From: Fragilariopsis cylindrus CCMP1102
Taxonomy: Eukaryota > Bacillariophyta > Bacillariophyceae > Bacillariales > Bacillariaceae
Assembly (NCBI GenBank): GCA_900095095.1
Contig: FMBT01000397.1
Coordinates: 62,001 to 126,000, forward strand
DNA length: 64,000 nt
Direction of reading: 5' to 3'
In this document: positions 10,419-23,499 of the stretch, piece by piece
How positions within the stretch are numbered: position 1 is the stretch's first letter
Layout of the letters: every line of letters begins with the position of its first letter
Notes under the pieces: model-generated
Seen by the model: only the letters and a program-made list of their open reading frames with translations
Database searches by the model: none
Told to the model about the DNA's origin: nothing
Program-made: the position numbers and the translations under genes

Positions 10419-13400
10419 ATGGAAGACAAGGGTATTGTAATTCGAATCCCCCCGTGGGTCGTTGAAAGATGGGAATCCATTGTCGATCGAGGACAACTGA
10501 TTTCCGACACGTGCACCGAATATTCCGAATCCATTTGGACGAATCTGATTACCAATCAAAGAAATTCATTTATTGTCATTTTAAGTATGATCCTCTTCTG
10601 GCCCTTTTACGCGTACTGCTTCGTCGCCGTCACGACCGCATCTACCTGGATATTTTGGTTATTCGCTCCGTGTTGATGGGGATTATACAAATGAATTTCG
10701 TGGCTTATCAATTTTTCATGATATCCGTGATATATTCTTCTTAACACTCCTAAAACATATCAGGTTATTATGCGTTCACGTGTGGCACAATTTGTATTCT
10801 TTTTTAGTAAACGAATCCGCACGTCACGACAGAAAATGTGGCGACGAAGAGAATGGAGGAAACAATGTGAATCGGTGACCGATTGGGAAGAATACTTAAA
10901 ATTACCCGTGTGGGAGAATTCGTCAAGTTTGTCGGTAGCGGAAGCGATGGCGGTTTCGTCGGAAGAGGATGCACCATCATCTCATGATTGTCTGAAACAA
11001 CAACCCGCTCTTCGTCGGTCGACATCATTTGCAGCGTTGAAAGTATTAGCAGAAAATCTTCATGAGGGCGATGACGATGATAGATCGTCGACTAGTGATG
11101 GTGGTAGTGAGAATCTACGTCCACGAAAGCCGATGCACAAGCGTACGTCATCCATGTCCAAATTACAGTTCATGCAAGACGAGGCGGAATAACACATCAT
11201 ACAAAGCACTATTCGGACCTAGGACAAGATTTGGGACCATCAACAGCTGATTTACTGATATCAACCACAGCAAGAATCAGAGAGGAACGAATTAAATTAA
11301 GTCATGGGCGAGATTCTGGTCTTGAATTCTTATTACAGAGCGTTGTGAAACGTAATCATCTTGGACTTGAAAATTTACTTGTTACAAATGGACGTGATGT
11401 GGAGGTTAGTGGCCAATACGGATTTTCGGCTGCTACCCGTAAGGCAATAGCTCGATATTACGATGAGGTATCCAAGGGATTGGAAGTATTGACAGATGAG
11501 GAAATAACTGATACTGCAACGAGGAACGAAACAGCATCGGAATTAAGGAGTCGGATCTTATTGTTCCGTAAAATGAAACAAAATATGGGACGGACCGCTC
11601 TCATGTTAAGTGGTGGTGGGGCTCAAGCTATGTATCACTTAGGAACAATGCGAGCATTGATCCAATCAAATCTGTACCATAAAATTAAAGTCATATCCGG
11701 TACGTCCGGTGGATCTATCGCAGCGGCATGTTGTGCTATGTTTACACCTGAAGAAATTTTCCAAGATGTTTGTGTTGCGACGGTATCAACAGATTATCTA
11801 TTAAATGGAGAAATGAAACGAAGGAATATCCGATGGTTCCCAGCCTTTGCAGATATGGTATCATATTGGTTAAAACATCGGCTACTTGTCGATAGTGAGG
11901 TACGTTATTCATTCAATCTATTATGTTACATATCAATTACAAGTTGTTCCTATATAATCATCATGGTTCCAACAAATATTTAATGATCCAAAATATGGAA
12001 GGAAATATCAGGATACAACTAACTGTGTGATTCATTCATTCGTTACATTAATTTTGCTCGTCCTTGAAATACATATTTTAACCATCAGTATTTCCGCACC
12101 ACATGTGAATTCTATTGGGGCAGCACGACATTTGCCGAAGCATTCGAAAGGACAGGGAAACATGTTTGTATTACAGTCTCTGCTAGTCGTGCTAGTTCAA
12201 GTTCCGCCCAGCGTCTTTTGCTCAATCATATTTCGACACCGCACGTCACATTGGCAAGTGCTGTTGCGGCTAGTTGCGCTTTGCCAGGCGTAATGAAACC
12301 GGCAAAACTAAAGACGAAAAATAGCCTGGGGGAAATTGAAGACTTTGAGGTGGATGGGGTTGAATGGATCGATGGCTCTGTCCAAGCTGACCTACCGTTT
12401 CAACGCATTTCTACTCTTTTCAATGTATCTAATTTCGTCGTCTGTCAGACCAATTTTCACGTTGTTCCCTTCCTCAACAAGGAGAGGATATCAACAAGTT
12501 CATATCGGAAACTCTTCCAGACAATTGAATGGGATATTCGAAGTCGAGCCCTCAAATTGAGTGGACTAGGTCTCTTCCCCAAATTTTTTGGACAAGATAT
12601 TAGTACGTTATCATTTGTGCTTTCAATGAGTGACAGTTCTATTATTGGTAATAAATGCAGTAAACAAAATATCATAAAAACTGATCCGTCTTTGTTTCTT
12701 TTCACTGTGTCGTTTTCATTTAAAATACACACACGGCAGGCAAAGTATTCAAGCAAAAGTACCACGGTAATTTAACATTGGTTCCTCGATTTACTACTAT
12801 GCAAACTTTTGGGTTGAGTGCTCTCGTAAATCCTGATCTTCCGCAGATGAAAAACTACCTTGCTTTTGGTCAACTTGCAGCATTTCCTTATCTGCGGTAT
12901 GTACTTCTGAACAGTGCTGTTTTTGCGTTGAATCCATCATGAAATTTGATCTCGTTTTTTTTTTCTTTTCCTTCTTTTTTTCGGCTGTCTAATATAGTAG
13001 ACTAACTTACTTTTTCTGAAAATATAGTACAATTCGTTACATGCTACGTTTGGAAATTTCCTTGGATGAAGGTTTAGAACGTCTAAAACGCCGTGTCCAC
13101 GAACTCGGTCTAGATTATGACGAATATGATGATTTGGATTCTATTGCTTCTAACAGTACTGTGAATGCTACACAATCTACTCGAAGTGCGCGTACAGGGG
13201 TGCGGTTTAGAGCTGCTTCGCGACAAGTTGAAACACTTCAAAGTAAGCTATCGAAAATGACTATCGAAAATCAATTGTTACGACGAGAGGTCGATGAGTT
13301 GCGAATTCATGTGGCGCATATAGACGATCCGGAGGGCAATCAAGCTTCGGAAGAGAAAAAAAATGACGATAAAGACTCTACTTCAGTCGTTCTCACAGAA

Positions 13401-13439
13401 GGCAATGTCTTCAACTTAGCAAGAGGGGTTAAAGATTAG
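10419..13439 (+). CDS. SDP1-type patatin triacylglycerol lipase, six exons
   Basis: Exons by splice sites and phase: 10419-10669, 10808-11106, 11169-11899, 12089-12602, 12740-12896, 13028-13439. Together they give 788 in-frame codons (787 residues). The family (plant SDP1, yeast Tgl3/4/5) hydrolyses triacylglycerol on lipid droplets. The N-terminus has a hydrophobic hairpin (SFIVILSMILFWPFYAYCF), followed by a DUF3336-like region and serine-rich stretches (RRSTSF, KRTSSM). The patatin core shows the oxyanion loop LSGGGAQAMYHLG, the nucleophile elbow GTSGGS and the dyad aspartate in WIDGSVQADLP. TFAEAFERTGK and HVTLASAVAASCALPG are conserved patatin blocks. The C-terminus is coiled-coil-like (RQVETLQSKLSKM). 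Donors such as GTGAGAAT, GTACGTTATT and GTATGTAC fit the consensus. The second intron (62 bp) is the least certain. Likely role: storage-lipid turnover. Confidence 0.87.
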
Positions 13440-13567
13440 ACTAAATTGAACTAATATTGTACTATAGATATAAAATGTATCGAATATATATAGGTGAAAG
13501 ACCTTTAAACTATGTAGCAGTCAATACTTTGACATTGACCGCGTTCTACGTTACTCCCAAGAAAAAT

Positions 13568-16500
13568 CTACAAAAACCAACCTATGCGTTTGGTTGACCG
13601 GGCTTTCGCTACTGATGACAGCCAAAAGTCTTCGCCCTCCTTCAACTCGTATTCTTTTCCATCCAACGAGCATTTGAAAGTCTCACCAACGGAAAACTGA
13701 GAGGGTTCCTTGGTAGATAGTACTTTCTTGACGATGTCGTCCAAGGAGTCATTTACAGCGATTGCAGGACGGCACACCGAGACGTCAACTTTAGATCCGC
13801 CCACGTCAACGGTATCACTCTTAAGGACAACGCTCCATTCTGGCGCAAGGCGTTGTGGCAATGGAATGGAACCCTTGAATTTTGTATCCAATGTGGCAAC
13901 ATTTTTTAATACCGCATCTTCGGTGGACGTTACGCCGTCTTCCTCATGGAAAAAGACTTCTACTACATCCTTAAGATCCAGACCAGCAGCTTTTCGCAAT
14001 TGTTGGATATGGTTGATCAATTCCCGGGCCATACCGGCAGAGATAATCGCATCATCTTGAGTTGTATCCAACGCAACAACCGTGGCACCATCGGCTGATG
14101 GAGTCGATTCCCAGAAATCACCTTCCTTAGAAAAACTAAGCTTTGAGATCAATTCAGTCACGGTATCCAGCTCGATATCATCCACTACTAGTTTTCCTTC
14201 CTCTAAGCATTTGACTGCATCGCTATGTGACATTTTCTTTACAGCTGCAGTAATGGCCTTCATCTTTTTACCGACTTTCTTTCCTAGGACAGGGAAGTTT
14301 GGTGTCAACGAAAGCTTTACCCAATCGTGTTGTTCTTCTTCCGGCACCAACTTGAATTCCCACGCATTAAGCTCGGATAGAATGTATTTTTGGAGTGGTC
14401 CCGTCAATGCGTTGACGACACTGTCCGAAGGACTGCGAAGAATTGCGACAACGGATTTGACGGGAGTTCTCATACTGATATTGCGTTTTTCTCGTGCATT
14501 TCGTCCTTGTTCAACAATGGTTTGCAAAGCTCCCATAGCTGCAACAGCTTCGGGATTAAGACGCGAGTCGTCGTATTTGGGAAGTGTCAAAAAATGTACG
14601 GAATCACTCTTTCCTGGCTTCACGGGATTAGAACTGCCGCCCCCGTTAGCAGCCTCGGCATAAGATGGTTGCAACTTTCGAAGATGTTGGTAGAAGAATT
14701 CGGACAAAAAGGGTGTGAAGGGACCCAAAGTAATGGAGACATTCAACAACACATCATACAGGACCTGTAGGCCTGTTTCCGCTTCCTCGTATGCTTCACT
14801 TCCCTCCCCTTCTAATCCCTTAAGACGTTCACGGTTCAATCGGACATACCAGTTAGTTAATTGTGTCACGTACGACACCAAAGCTGGTAGAACTGTGTAC
14901 AGTCGATATGCTGCCATTTCCTCGTGAACAAACTTGATAAGTTCCTGCGTAGCGGCCGAAATCCAGATGTCAGTTGCATTAGTCGTTGATCTGACCTTTT
15001 CAAGAGAGGGGGCGAATTTGCGATCAGTTTCAGATTCCCAACGTTCCATATTTTGCAAGAAGAATCGAAAGGCATTGTACAAAGGCAAGAACATTTCCTT
15101 GATAACACCCAAGACACCAGCTTCCTTGAACTTCAGTTCTTCGGCTCGTACGACGGGTGAATTAATCAAATACATTCTCAAAGCATCCGCACCGTACTTA
15201 TTGATAACAATAGTCGGATCAGGATAATTTTTCAGACTCTTGGACATTTTCTTCCCGTCTTGTGCCAGAACAAGGCCGTTGACGATCACATTGTTCATGG
15301 CTTGTTTTCCAAATAACGCCGTCGACAAGACCATAAGAGAATAAAACCAACCACGGGTCTGATCTAAACCTTCCGCAATAAAATCAGCGGGGAATCCTTT
15401 TTCAAACGATTCCTTGTTCTCGAATGGGTAATGTTTTTGGGCGTACGGCATACTACCCGACTCGAACCAACAATCAAAAACTTCGTCGACTCGTTTCAGT
15501 TTTGGCCCATCGGGATTTTTCTGTGATGGAATTTCCAAATGATCAATAAACTCGCGATGCAGGTCTGTTACCTTAGTTCCCGTCAATTCTTCTAATTGAG
15601 CAATGCTACCAATGCAGATACATTCGGTAAAGTCCTCGTTGGTCCAAATAGGTAGAGGAGTTCCCCAAAATCGACTACGTGATATGGCCCAATCTCTCGC
15701 ATCCTTGCACCAGTTGTTAAAGCGAACTTTTCCGACATGGCCTGGTACCCAATGAATGTTCTTATTGTGGTCAACCATTTGATCGCGGATTTCTTCTACC
15801 TTAACAAACCACGAGTTTACTGTCTTATAAATCAAAGGAGTTTCGGACCTCCAACAGAAGGGATAGGAATGCACCAACGAATCTTTTTGGACCAAACGTC
15901 CACGCTCTTTGATATCGGCAATCAAGATGTTATCAGCGTCCTTTACATAAACGCCTTTCGCGATGGTAATATCATCAGTAAATAGACCACCGGCATCAAC
16001 AGGACAGGGGAAGCTATCGTCGCCCTTTTGGATGACACCATTCGCCATACAAACACGGAAATCATCTTCACCGAAGGCTGCAGCTTGATGGACGACTCCC
16101 GTACCAGCATCGTCGGTGACATATGAATCCGTAAGTACCTGAAAGTACTCCGAGGGACCAGCAAAATAATCAAACAACGGTTGATACCGTTTACCCTTCA
16201 GTTCTGCACCCAACATGGTCTTTTCGATTTCGTACAATTCATCGGCCATCGTTGGTTTCCATTTCTTCTTATTCATGGCGGGATAGATCTGACAAAGTCG
16301 ACTCTTCCCCATTATGTACCGGTTGCCTGATTTCTTGTCCAAAAGTTGTACATATTCTAACTTGGGATTGACACATAGCGCCAGGTTGGAGGGCAAAGTC
16401 CATGGTGTTGTCGTCCAGGCAATGAACGAAACACCCTTATAGTCGTCATCGTCAACAATGGGAAAACTCACCACCACAGCTGGATCACTAACGTCCTTGT

Positions 16501-17240
16501 AATTTTGACTAGCCTCAGAATTAGACAGAACCGTCGAACATCCAGTCGAGTATGGCATAACCTTAAAGCCTTGGTAAACCATATCCTTTTCCCAAAGTTG
16601 GGAAAAAACCCACCAAACAGATTCCATAAAGGGTAGATCCATAGTCTTATAGTCGTTTTCAAAATCGATCCATCGTCCTAATCGTGTTACAGTAGTTTCC
16701 CATTCTTTCGTATACCGACTAACGATACTCCGACAGGTGGTGTTGTACTTGTCAATACCCATTTCAAGGACTTGTTCACGGTATTTGATATTCAGCATCT
16801 TATCGATTTCTTGTTCGACCGGTAATCCGTGACAATCCCATCCGGCTCGTCGTTCGACACGTTTTCCTGTCATGGCGGCATACCGAGTTACGGTATCCTT
16901 AATGGTACCCGCAAGAATATGACCGTAATGTGGTAATCCTGTCGCAAATGGAGGACCGTCGAAGAACACGAATTCCTATTTTATTTATTTATTTAATTTT
17001 AAATGAGACAGGGAAAATGGAAGAAAGTTCAAAGAGATGAGCGGATAATACAGAGAGAGAGAGAGAGACAAACTAATTCCAACGAGGGATGTACATTTTA
17101 ACAATCAATCACAAACTCACTTCATCACCACGTTCTTCGGCAAGCTTGTCTTGTTGTCGAAAGCTATCTTGTTCCTTCCATTGCTTGCAAATTTCTTCTT
17201 CGGTTTCCGCGAAGTTCAAGGCTGGTGGAAGAGACGACAT
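13568..17240 (-). CDS. IARS: Isoleucyl-tRNA synthetase, cytosolic type
   Basis: Exon 1 is 17240-17121 (40 codons) and exon 2 is 16975-13568; the intron 17120-16976 (GTGAGT...AAATAG) is phase 0. The product of about 1175 residues is the usual length for the eukaryotic cytosolic enzyme, which attaches isoleucine to tRNA-Ile. The class I HIGH motif appears as PHYGH in GPPFATGLPHYGHILAG, and the second ATP loop is KKMSKS followed by LKNYPDP. Between them are the editing (CP1) domain, with blocks such as FIAWTTTPWTLPSNLAL and TDDAGTGVVHQAAAFGEDD, and after them an anticodon-binding domain. There is no plastid or mitochondrial presequence. The 3.4-kb second exon is uninterrupted, in contrast to the broken frames at 20.9-24.5 kb. 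It converges on the lipase gene with a 128-bp gap. Confidence 0.97.
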
Positions 17241-19448
17241 CGTTGGATTTTTGTATTCTCTTGTGTTTGCGTTGTGGTATAATTGTGTTACTACCAGTAC
17301 AGCACACTCTTTCAATGTTCTTGGAGTGATCAGGATCTAAATGCTTACTTATCATCATCTCTCACAACGACAAATCGCTAACCAGCATGATGCGAAGAGA
17401 TTTGTGAAAGAAAAAAAGCATGTTTGTCGGTTCAACATGTTTGGCGGTTCGCGGACAGGACGTGTGGCTCTGAATTTGCACCAATTTACAATGCATACTA
17501 TTATTAGCTAGCCCAAATGAAAATTTACCATTACAAAGTAAAGTGCTATGTCATATAATATATATATATATATATATATGTTTACAGTATGTTATGAATA
17601 TTAATTGCATTTTACCTCATGTACGCCAGTATACTTTATATAGAAAGTAAACTATATAAAATGCATACATTTGAATATATGAGCATTATTTAGTGTGTGA
17701 ATACTCCAGCTGCTGAGTGCTCCAAATTAGCTAGCAAAATTCTTACCTAGAGTTGGACCCTGTCTAATCTACTTATAAAATCTATTTACAATCCGAATAT
17801 CACTAGCAAATTAGTTCTTTAATCTACACTAGCTCTTTAGTAAAGTTCTGTGGGAGAGTTTCACCTGGTGAAGCTAAAGTAACAAAAAAGACACCACAGA
17901 TTCCTATTAGGAATTGATTGTGGCACACATAATCATCTTCCATCCAACCATTTTGTGAGTAGAATGGGGGAAATTCACCAATTGGACCAATTTAATTCAT
18001 TCTGTTACTTTGACAACAATGAGAAAATGATACTAACTTACTACTCATTGTTGGTAGGAATGTATTCTATAAACACTGGTTGTTGTTGATTCATTCCTTC
18101 CCTCACTCTGGATGTCTGAACAACACCAACAGCAAGAGGATAATATCTTCCTTGGTCTGGAGATCCCTAGGGTAATGATAATATTAGCAGTGTTGTACTT
18201 TCTTCTACATCATAATCATTTCATTTCATTTCATTGTTGAATAATGCAAAGCTTAAAATATATCTTTTGGGAAGAAGAAGAAGAAGATGATGGCATTATT
18301 CTATGCACACGTTGCTGAGGAGGAAATGTGTTTAAGCATCTCATTTAATTTTATCAAGAGAATTTCTAATCCTATCATGCTGATATGACAACTTTTACTA
18401 TATAACAACTACGACGCCTAAATAATCATTACTTTATTGTTGCAGCACATCAAAGTATTGTGATGAAAATCCACACAAAAAATAACAGAAAAGCATTCAC
18501 ATGAGTGACGTTATCTCCTTATTATTATTCAATCGATTGAAGTTTACATTCAAGTAAGTTTGAGCCATTATAAACACTATCACCACCATAAAAATATGGG
18601 TATCCATATGTAAAATGTTACACATTGATGGGGGACTGCAACCGTTATTTTCTAGGTACAATACAAGAGCACTTAGGATTCTACATACAAAAAATGACCA
18701 GAAAGTGTAACCAGCATCTTTCTTTAGGACTGAAACTGTATACAAGAATAATAATATAATCCATAGTCTGCTCAGACATGATTTTATTCTGGTACATGAC
18801 TCTACTACTACTACTACTACGGTCTGACTCTTCATAATTACCTGACTGCTGCCAACCAGAGACACACTTGGAATATTAAAATGTGCTTGTAAAGCTCAAA
18901 AATTTACCTAATTCAGTGAGAAAATCAGTAGATTATACAGTCACTGACTGGCTCAATTACTATCTAACCAAGTTTTTCTGAATTTGACGAGGTACAAATT
19001 CCCACCTACTTTGTTCAGACTATGTTGAAGGTATGATGTGTGCAATGACTCTTGTGGTACTGTTGTACTTTCAAAATAGTGGTCCACACTATACTGTCTC
19101 GTCATGTTGGAACAGGAAACACAACATGATCATGCATCAGTAGGAGTGGGTCCGCCAGAGCAGTAGTACAAGTGATATATAGTACCAGTATTAAGGAAGA
19201 GGCCGGCAGGTTTTCACACATCAGCAGTTTTTGTTGTTGTTTCACAAAATATTGTTTCGTTGACAGGAAAAAATGAACAGGTATACACCATGAGTTGATC
19301 CACCAAGCAGTGATGATGTACCACCACTATTATTATTGTGTAATCTTCACATGTGAAAGTTTACAACAAAGACCTGTAAGTAAAAATTAATAATAGCTAA
19401 TTTCAACTTTAATTTGTGGCGTAATGCTAATATTCTAGTACAATTCAA
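17241..19448. other. 2.2-kb intergenic region without a recognisable gene
   Basis: AT-rich. A (TA)n microsatellite lies near 17555-17580, and there are small GAA and TAC runs at about 18275-18290 and 18800-18822. The longest ORF (18497-18865, minus) looks like translated repeat and hydrophobic noise. No transposase or RNA motif was recognised. The promoter of IleRS lies at its left end. Confidence 0.5.
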
Positions 19449-22400
19449 TTATTGTATCACATTGTTTATCTCATAATTGTACCAAGCAACGAGTTCTTCT
19501 ATATCATGCTTGATACACTCAGGCAGGTAAACGAAACTCAAAACGGCAACAGCGAGACTACCGAGTATTAGAGGTGCTTTTAATCCTAGCAATAAGACCG
19601 TTGCCAATTGAATTGGCGTTAGTATGACTTGACTTCGATGCTGGGATGATTCGGTAATTACCGAATGCGCTGTACCCCCTTCCTCATCTTCATCGTCTTC
19701 AATGACCAGCCAATCTCCGTCAGATTTGGTCCACCATGGTAGCTCCGCGATAGATCGTTCATCGATTGCTTTCAATGCTTCTTGAGAGCTAAATCCTCCT
19801 TTATCTCTTTTGGTTCTGGTTATCATTCGTGGATCGGCCGCGTCCTTACTCATCTTGTCGCGATTCGATACTAGTTCTTTCGCCTGGTTACGCACTTGGT
19901 CCTGGAGATCTCCTGGCAGCCATCGCAAATCTTGAGCGGACGAAAACTGGTCTGAAGTACTACCGGGAATCTCCTTGGAAATTCCAATCTCTTCTAAACG
20001 CTTACGGAGATCCTCGCGATTCTGGTACGTTGATCCTTGCACAACATCACCCAACATATTCTCCCTTGTACCTCCAAGTAAAGATAAGGAATGATGCGTC
20101 AAAGGATTAACTTTGGTCGCATCACCTAGGTTAAAAAGGACTTCCTCTATAACATTAGAAAATGCGGCATGTCCCACCATTAGATCATACCCTTCCTGTC
20201 GATCGGCATCGAGAAAGTTATTAAGGTAATATCGTTGGAGAGAGTTCATCCCATCATCTAATGCCCCTCGCTTGGTTCGTTGACCAGTCCTAGTAAAGTC
20301 ACCCTTTAGAGCCGGTGTTCCAGCATACAAGCGGGAAATAGCATCCGCGTTATCCGCCCATAGGAGCCGATGCGCTACTTCTCCTTTTTCCCATGGTAGG
20401 TTCATGTTTTTTTTTCGGAATGTTTTGTTCAGTTTGGCCCAAAGCTGATTATTGTTGAAAGACCCATCCGATTCACTCAGGAGTTGCTGGAAAAGCATGT
20501 ATCGACCAAGGATACTTTGAACGACATTCGTCCGGTCCAAGCAATCCATACAATTAGTGCGTACAACAGCGTTCTGAAGCCGCTGAATGGACCACTTGCT
20601 ATTACTTTTCTCTTGTTGATGAATATCAATACAAGGTGCGCGTGACAAGAAGTAACCATGGCTTGTGAGAGAAGGTTGTAGTTCTTCAAGTAACAGGCCC
20701 AATCGATCCCATCGACCATGCTTCACTTCGGCATGAAAGTCATACCAAACGTGTTTGATAGAATTTGGTCCGATCTCATCGTTACGAGTAGCAGAGGGGT
20801 CAGTAGCTTTGTCGTTAGAATATTCTGTCTCCGTTAGGAAATCCTCGGCTGGTTTGTCAATGCTGCTACTTCTACTTCCATGTACATCTACCACCGCCTT
20901 TAAACCGCGTCAAAGGCATGGCCCAATCGGCCTTGATCACTGTGTTTGTCAACGAGGTTGAGAAAGATGATGTCCGCCACGTCAGACGACGATCGATCTC
21001 CTTTTGCGATATTATTGTTATCGTTGATGAGTTTGATCTCATCGTAATGGTTACTGTTCAACGTATAATGTTCCAGCTGATCTACAACATGCAAACGAAC
21101 AGCTCGAGCTTGCGCCAACGGATCAGTACCGATCGCGACCCGTGGTGCATATGTTTTGACGTCTGCTGGACTTGACCATCGCAAGGGAATAGATCCACGA
21201 ACTTGCACGTGACTAGCCACAGACCGAAGGTAAAAACGACGACAATCTTCTTCTTCTTCGACAGTTTTCACACTAATGTCACTACTAGTTTTCGTCTGTT
21301 TAGGGTCTACCGTATTAGTTGTCGTCATGCCGGTTGTCAGACAAATTTGCTCCGTTTCCGCAAAATTAGCACAATCCCCCGATGCGTCGGCTCCACGAAC
21401 AGTAAAGCGTGTACCGGCTCTGAACCGACTCCTTCGACTTATCAGAATCTCATCGTACATTATGTTTGCTGATGAATTTTTGCCGCTACTACTACCAATA
21501 TCATCATCAATAGTAATGTTCGATTGAACTCCCACAAAGGCAGAAGTTAATGGAACGACATGTTGCAGTAAAATATCGGCCAGAATCTGCCTTTGTTTTT
21601 GTTCTTTCTTCCCAGGATCCTCCTGCCAATTATTATTATTATTCTCATTGTTACTGTTTTCGTGATATCGTCTTGTAATTGGTTCTACAGCGTGCTGGTT
21701 CCAAAAGAAACGAGGATCGGGATGAAATCGATTTCTTTTGGTATTATAATCGTTATTATCATTCATAGAGGTTCTCCACCACCACGCATGTTGTTGTTGT
21801 TATTTTTCATATTATCATCATTGGCAAGAGATGACGACGATGATGATGACGAAGCGGTTTGCTGGTGATTCGCTTCCAGGATAGATTGTTGAATTGTTTT
21901 AGTCATGTCCAATACTACCGAGGAATCTTTTTTTGGTATGTAATAAAAATCATGTTGTTTTAATGATTTTCGTAAGAGCTTCAGCTGTCGAACTTCTTCT
22001 CGCAATTGAGATACCGTTAACAACGCTGATATGGTAGTAGTTGTATTATCAGTGGCTGATCTCCTCCTCATTGTTGTCATGGGTGGGCTGTGGCAATGTT
22101 GTGTCGTCGATTTGATATCCCTTATTTCCAAGATGAACAATTTCTAAATTCGTCACTCGTCTTATTTTCCACCACGATGACGTTGACGTTGACGATGATA
22201 ACGAGGACAACAATGGTGGTGCATCATAAATAGGTTCTGTTTTGGTAATTAGAATCCATAACACACCACTGGGTATTTATATATTCCGTACAAACCTTCG
22301 ATCGGTATCCATTCCTCGAGGGGATGACCACTTTGAATGAAATCGAATTCTTCTAATTTTGTGGCCTTTTTTGCGACCCAATCATCAATTTCATCGTCAA

Positions 22401-22894
22401 AGGTTAGTTTCAAAACAACACCATGCCTATTATGTTTATGTTTATTGTCGTTGTCGTTGTCGCTGTCATCATCACCGATCAAAATCCAAAGAGCATCACT
22501 ACTACCATCAGTATCAGTATCATTATCATCGTCGGAATATTTTGATCGTTGGACCCACATTTTGGATGATGACGACTCAATAATTGCAGCTAGAAACTCT
22601 TCGTCGTCATTCTTCTCGTCAACGATATCGATATTATTTTCCTTTATTATTGCATTGTTTTCTTTTCTCTTTCTCATCTTCTTCTTCTTTCTCCTGCAGA
22701 CGCGGGTAGAAGATTTCGATTTGTTTGTTGCGAAAATATAGTTTTTCGTATCGACCGAGATCCGAAACCAGACACAATCGTAGGGTCTCTCCGGAATGGA
22801 TTTTTAACAATTGATGATGACGACGACGATGATGATGATGATGATGAATGTATTGTGGATAGAGATAGGAATGAAAAGTAGCAGATGATGACAA
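19449..22894 (-). CDS. SAC1: SAC1-type phosphoinositide phosphatase, frame broken several times
   Basis: Family role: removes phosphate from PI4P and related lipids on the ER/Golgi. Segments in order on the minus strand: N-terminal SAC region ([19 protein letters not shown], from 22894), [13 protein letters not shown] at about 22290-22270, then [16 protein letters not shown], then [20 protein letters not shown], then [13 protein letters not shown] and [19 protein letters not shown], and finally the catalytic CX5R(T) loop in [14 protein letters not shown] near 20530-20560. Two C-terminal hydrophobic segments ([28 protein letters not shown]) would anchor the protein. The blocks are in the right order but in different frames: breaks lie near 22.65, 22.27, 22.1, 21.77 and 20.90 kb. 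Two are clear one-base losses in short homopolymers. Several low-complexity inserts (S, N, D runs) lie between the blocks. It is either a decaying gene or a real gene with assembly errors. Confidence 0.75.
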
Positions 22895-23499
22895 CAGCGA
22901 CGATACCCGTTAACGACGTTTTCGTTGTCATTATTATTGGTCGACAATAATGGCGTTGGTGTGGTGGTCGTCGCACTTTGATGTTAGAACTTCCACAACT
23001 GCTGTCATTTTCATTACTTTCATTATCACAAACAGTAGAAGATGAAATGCAATGATGCATTGGTGCTAAGATATCTATACTTGGTGTAGTAGAAGCGGTG
23101 TCCATCTTACTTGGTTGTTTATTGTCATCATCACTTTCAATACGGTAGGCACCGTGCTGAGTTTGAAGTTTGATGCTCAAGATTTGTAACAATTTTAAAA
23201 TTTCGTCGGAGGAGAGTGACGTTTTATCATATTTTCCCTCAGCCCCCCATGTCCGTGATCAAATCCAGTCCCGTATAATAATTGCATCTCGACAAATTGA
23301 ACAAAGAAAAAATACAAAGTTTGAAAATGTAAATCAATCTATCATAATTATAGCTAATGAACAAAAGGTGTATGCAATAAAAGGAGAAGGCAAGCGACAT
23401 TCAAGATCTTAATAATCTAGTAATACGAAGGGAGTCAAGTAATCAAAACCCTGCCTGTCAACATAGTGCATTCCCTTATTATTGTTCATCAAATTTATT
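22895..23499. other. Divergent intergenic region between SAC1 and the GExH gene
   Basis: About 600 bp. A minus-strand ORF (22674-23192) with a hydrophobic segment and serine run overlaps it, but its 3' half is an alternative frame of the SAC1 N-terminus. I treat the region as the two promoters and leaders. If SAC1 extends upstream, this ORF could belong to it after another frame change. Confidence 0.4.

Noticed and set aside
10469-10744. Alternative-frame ORF at the start of the lipase gene
   Set aside because: The 10419 frame gives a cleaner hydrophobic N-terminus and joins in phase to 10808 through a good acceptor (TTTTTTAG); the other frame needs a 38-bp intron.
18497-18865. 122-codon minus-strand ORF in the 17.3-19.4 kb gap
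   Set aside because: No domain, microsatellite-derived valine run, no nearby splice or start context; likely chance.
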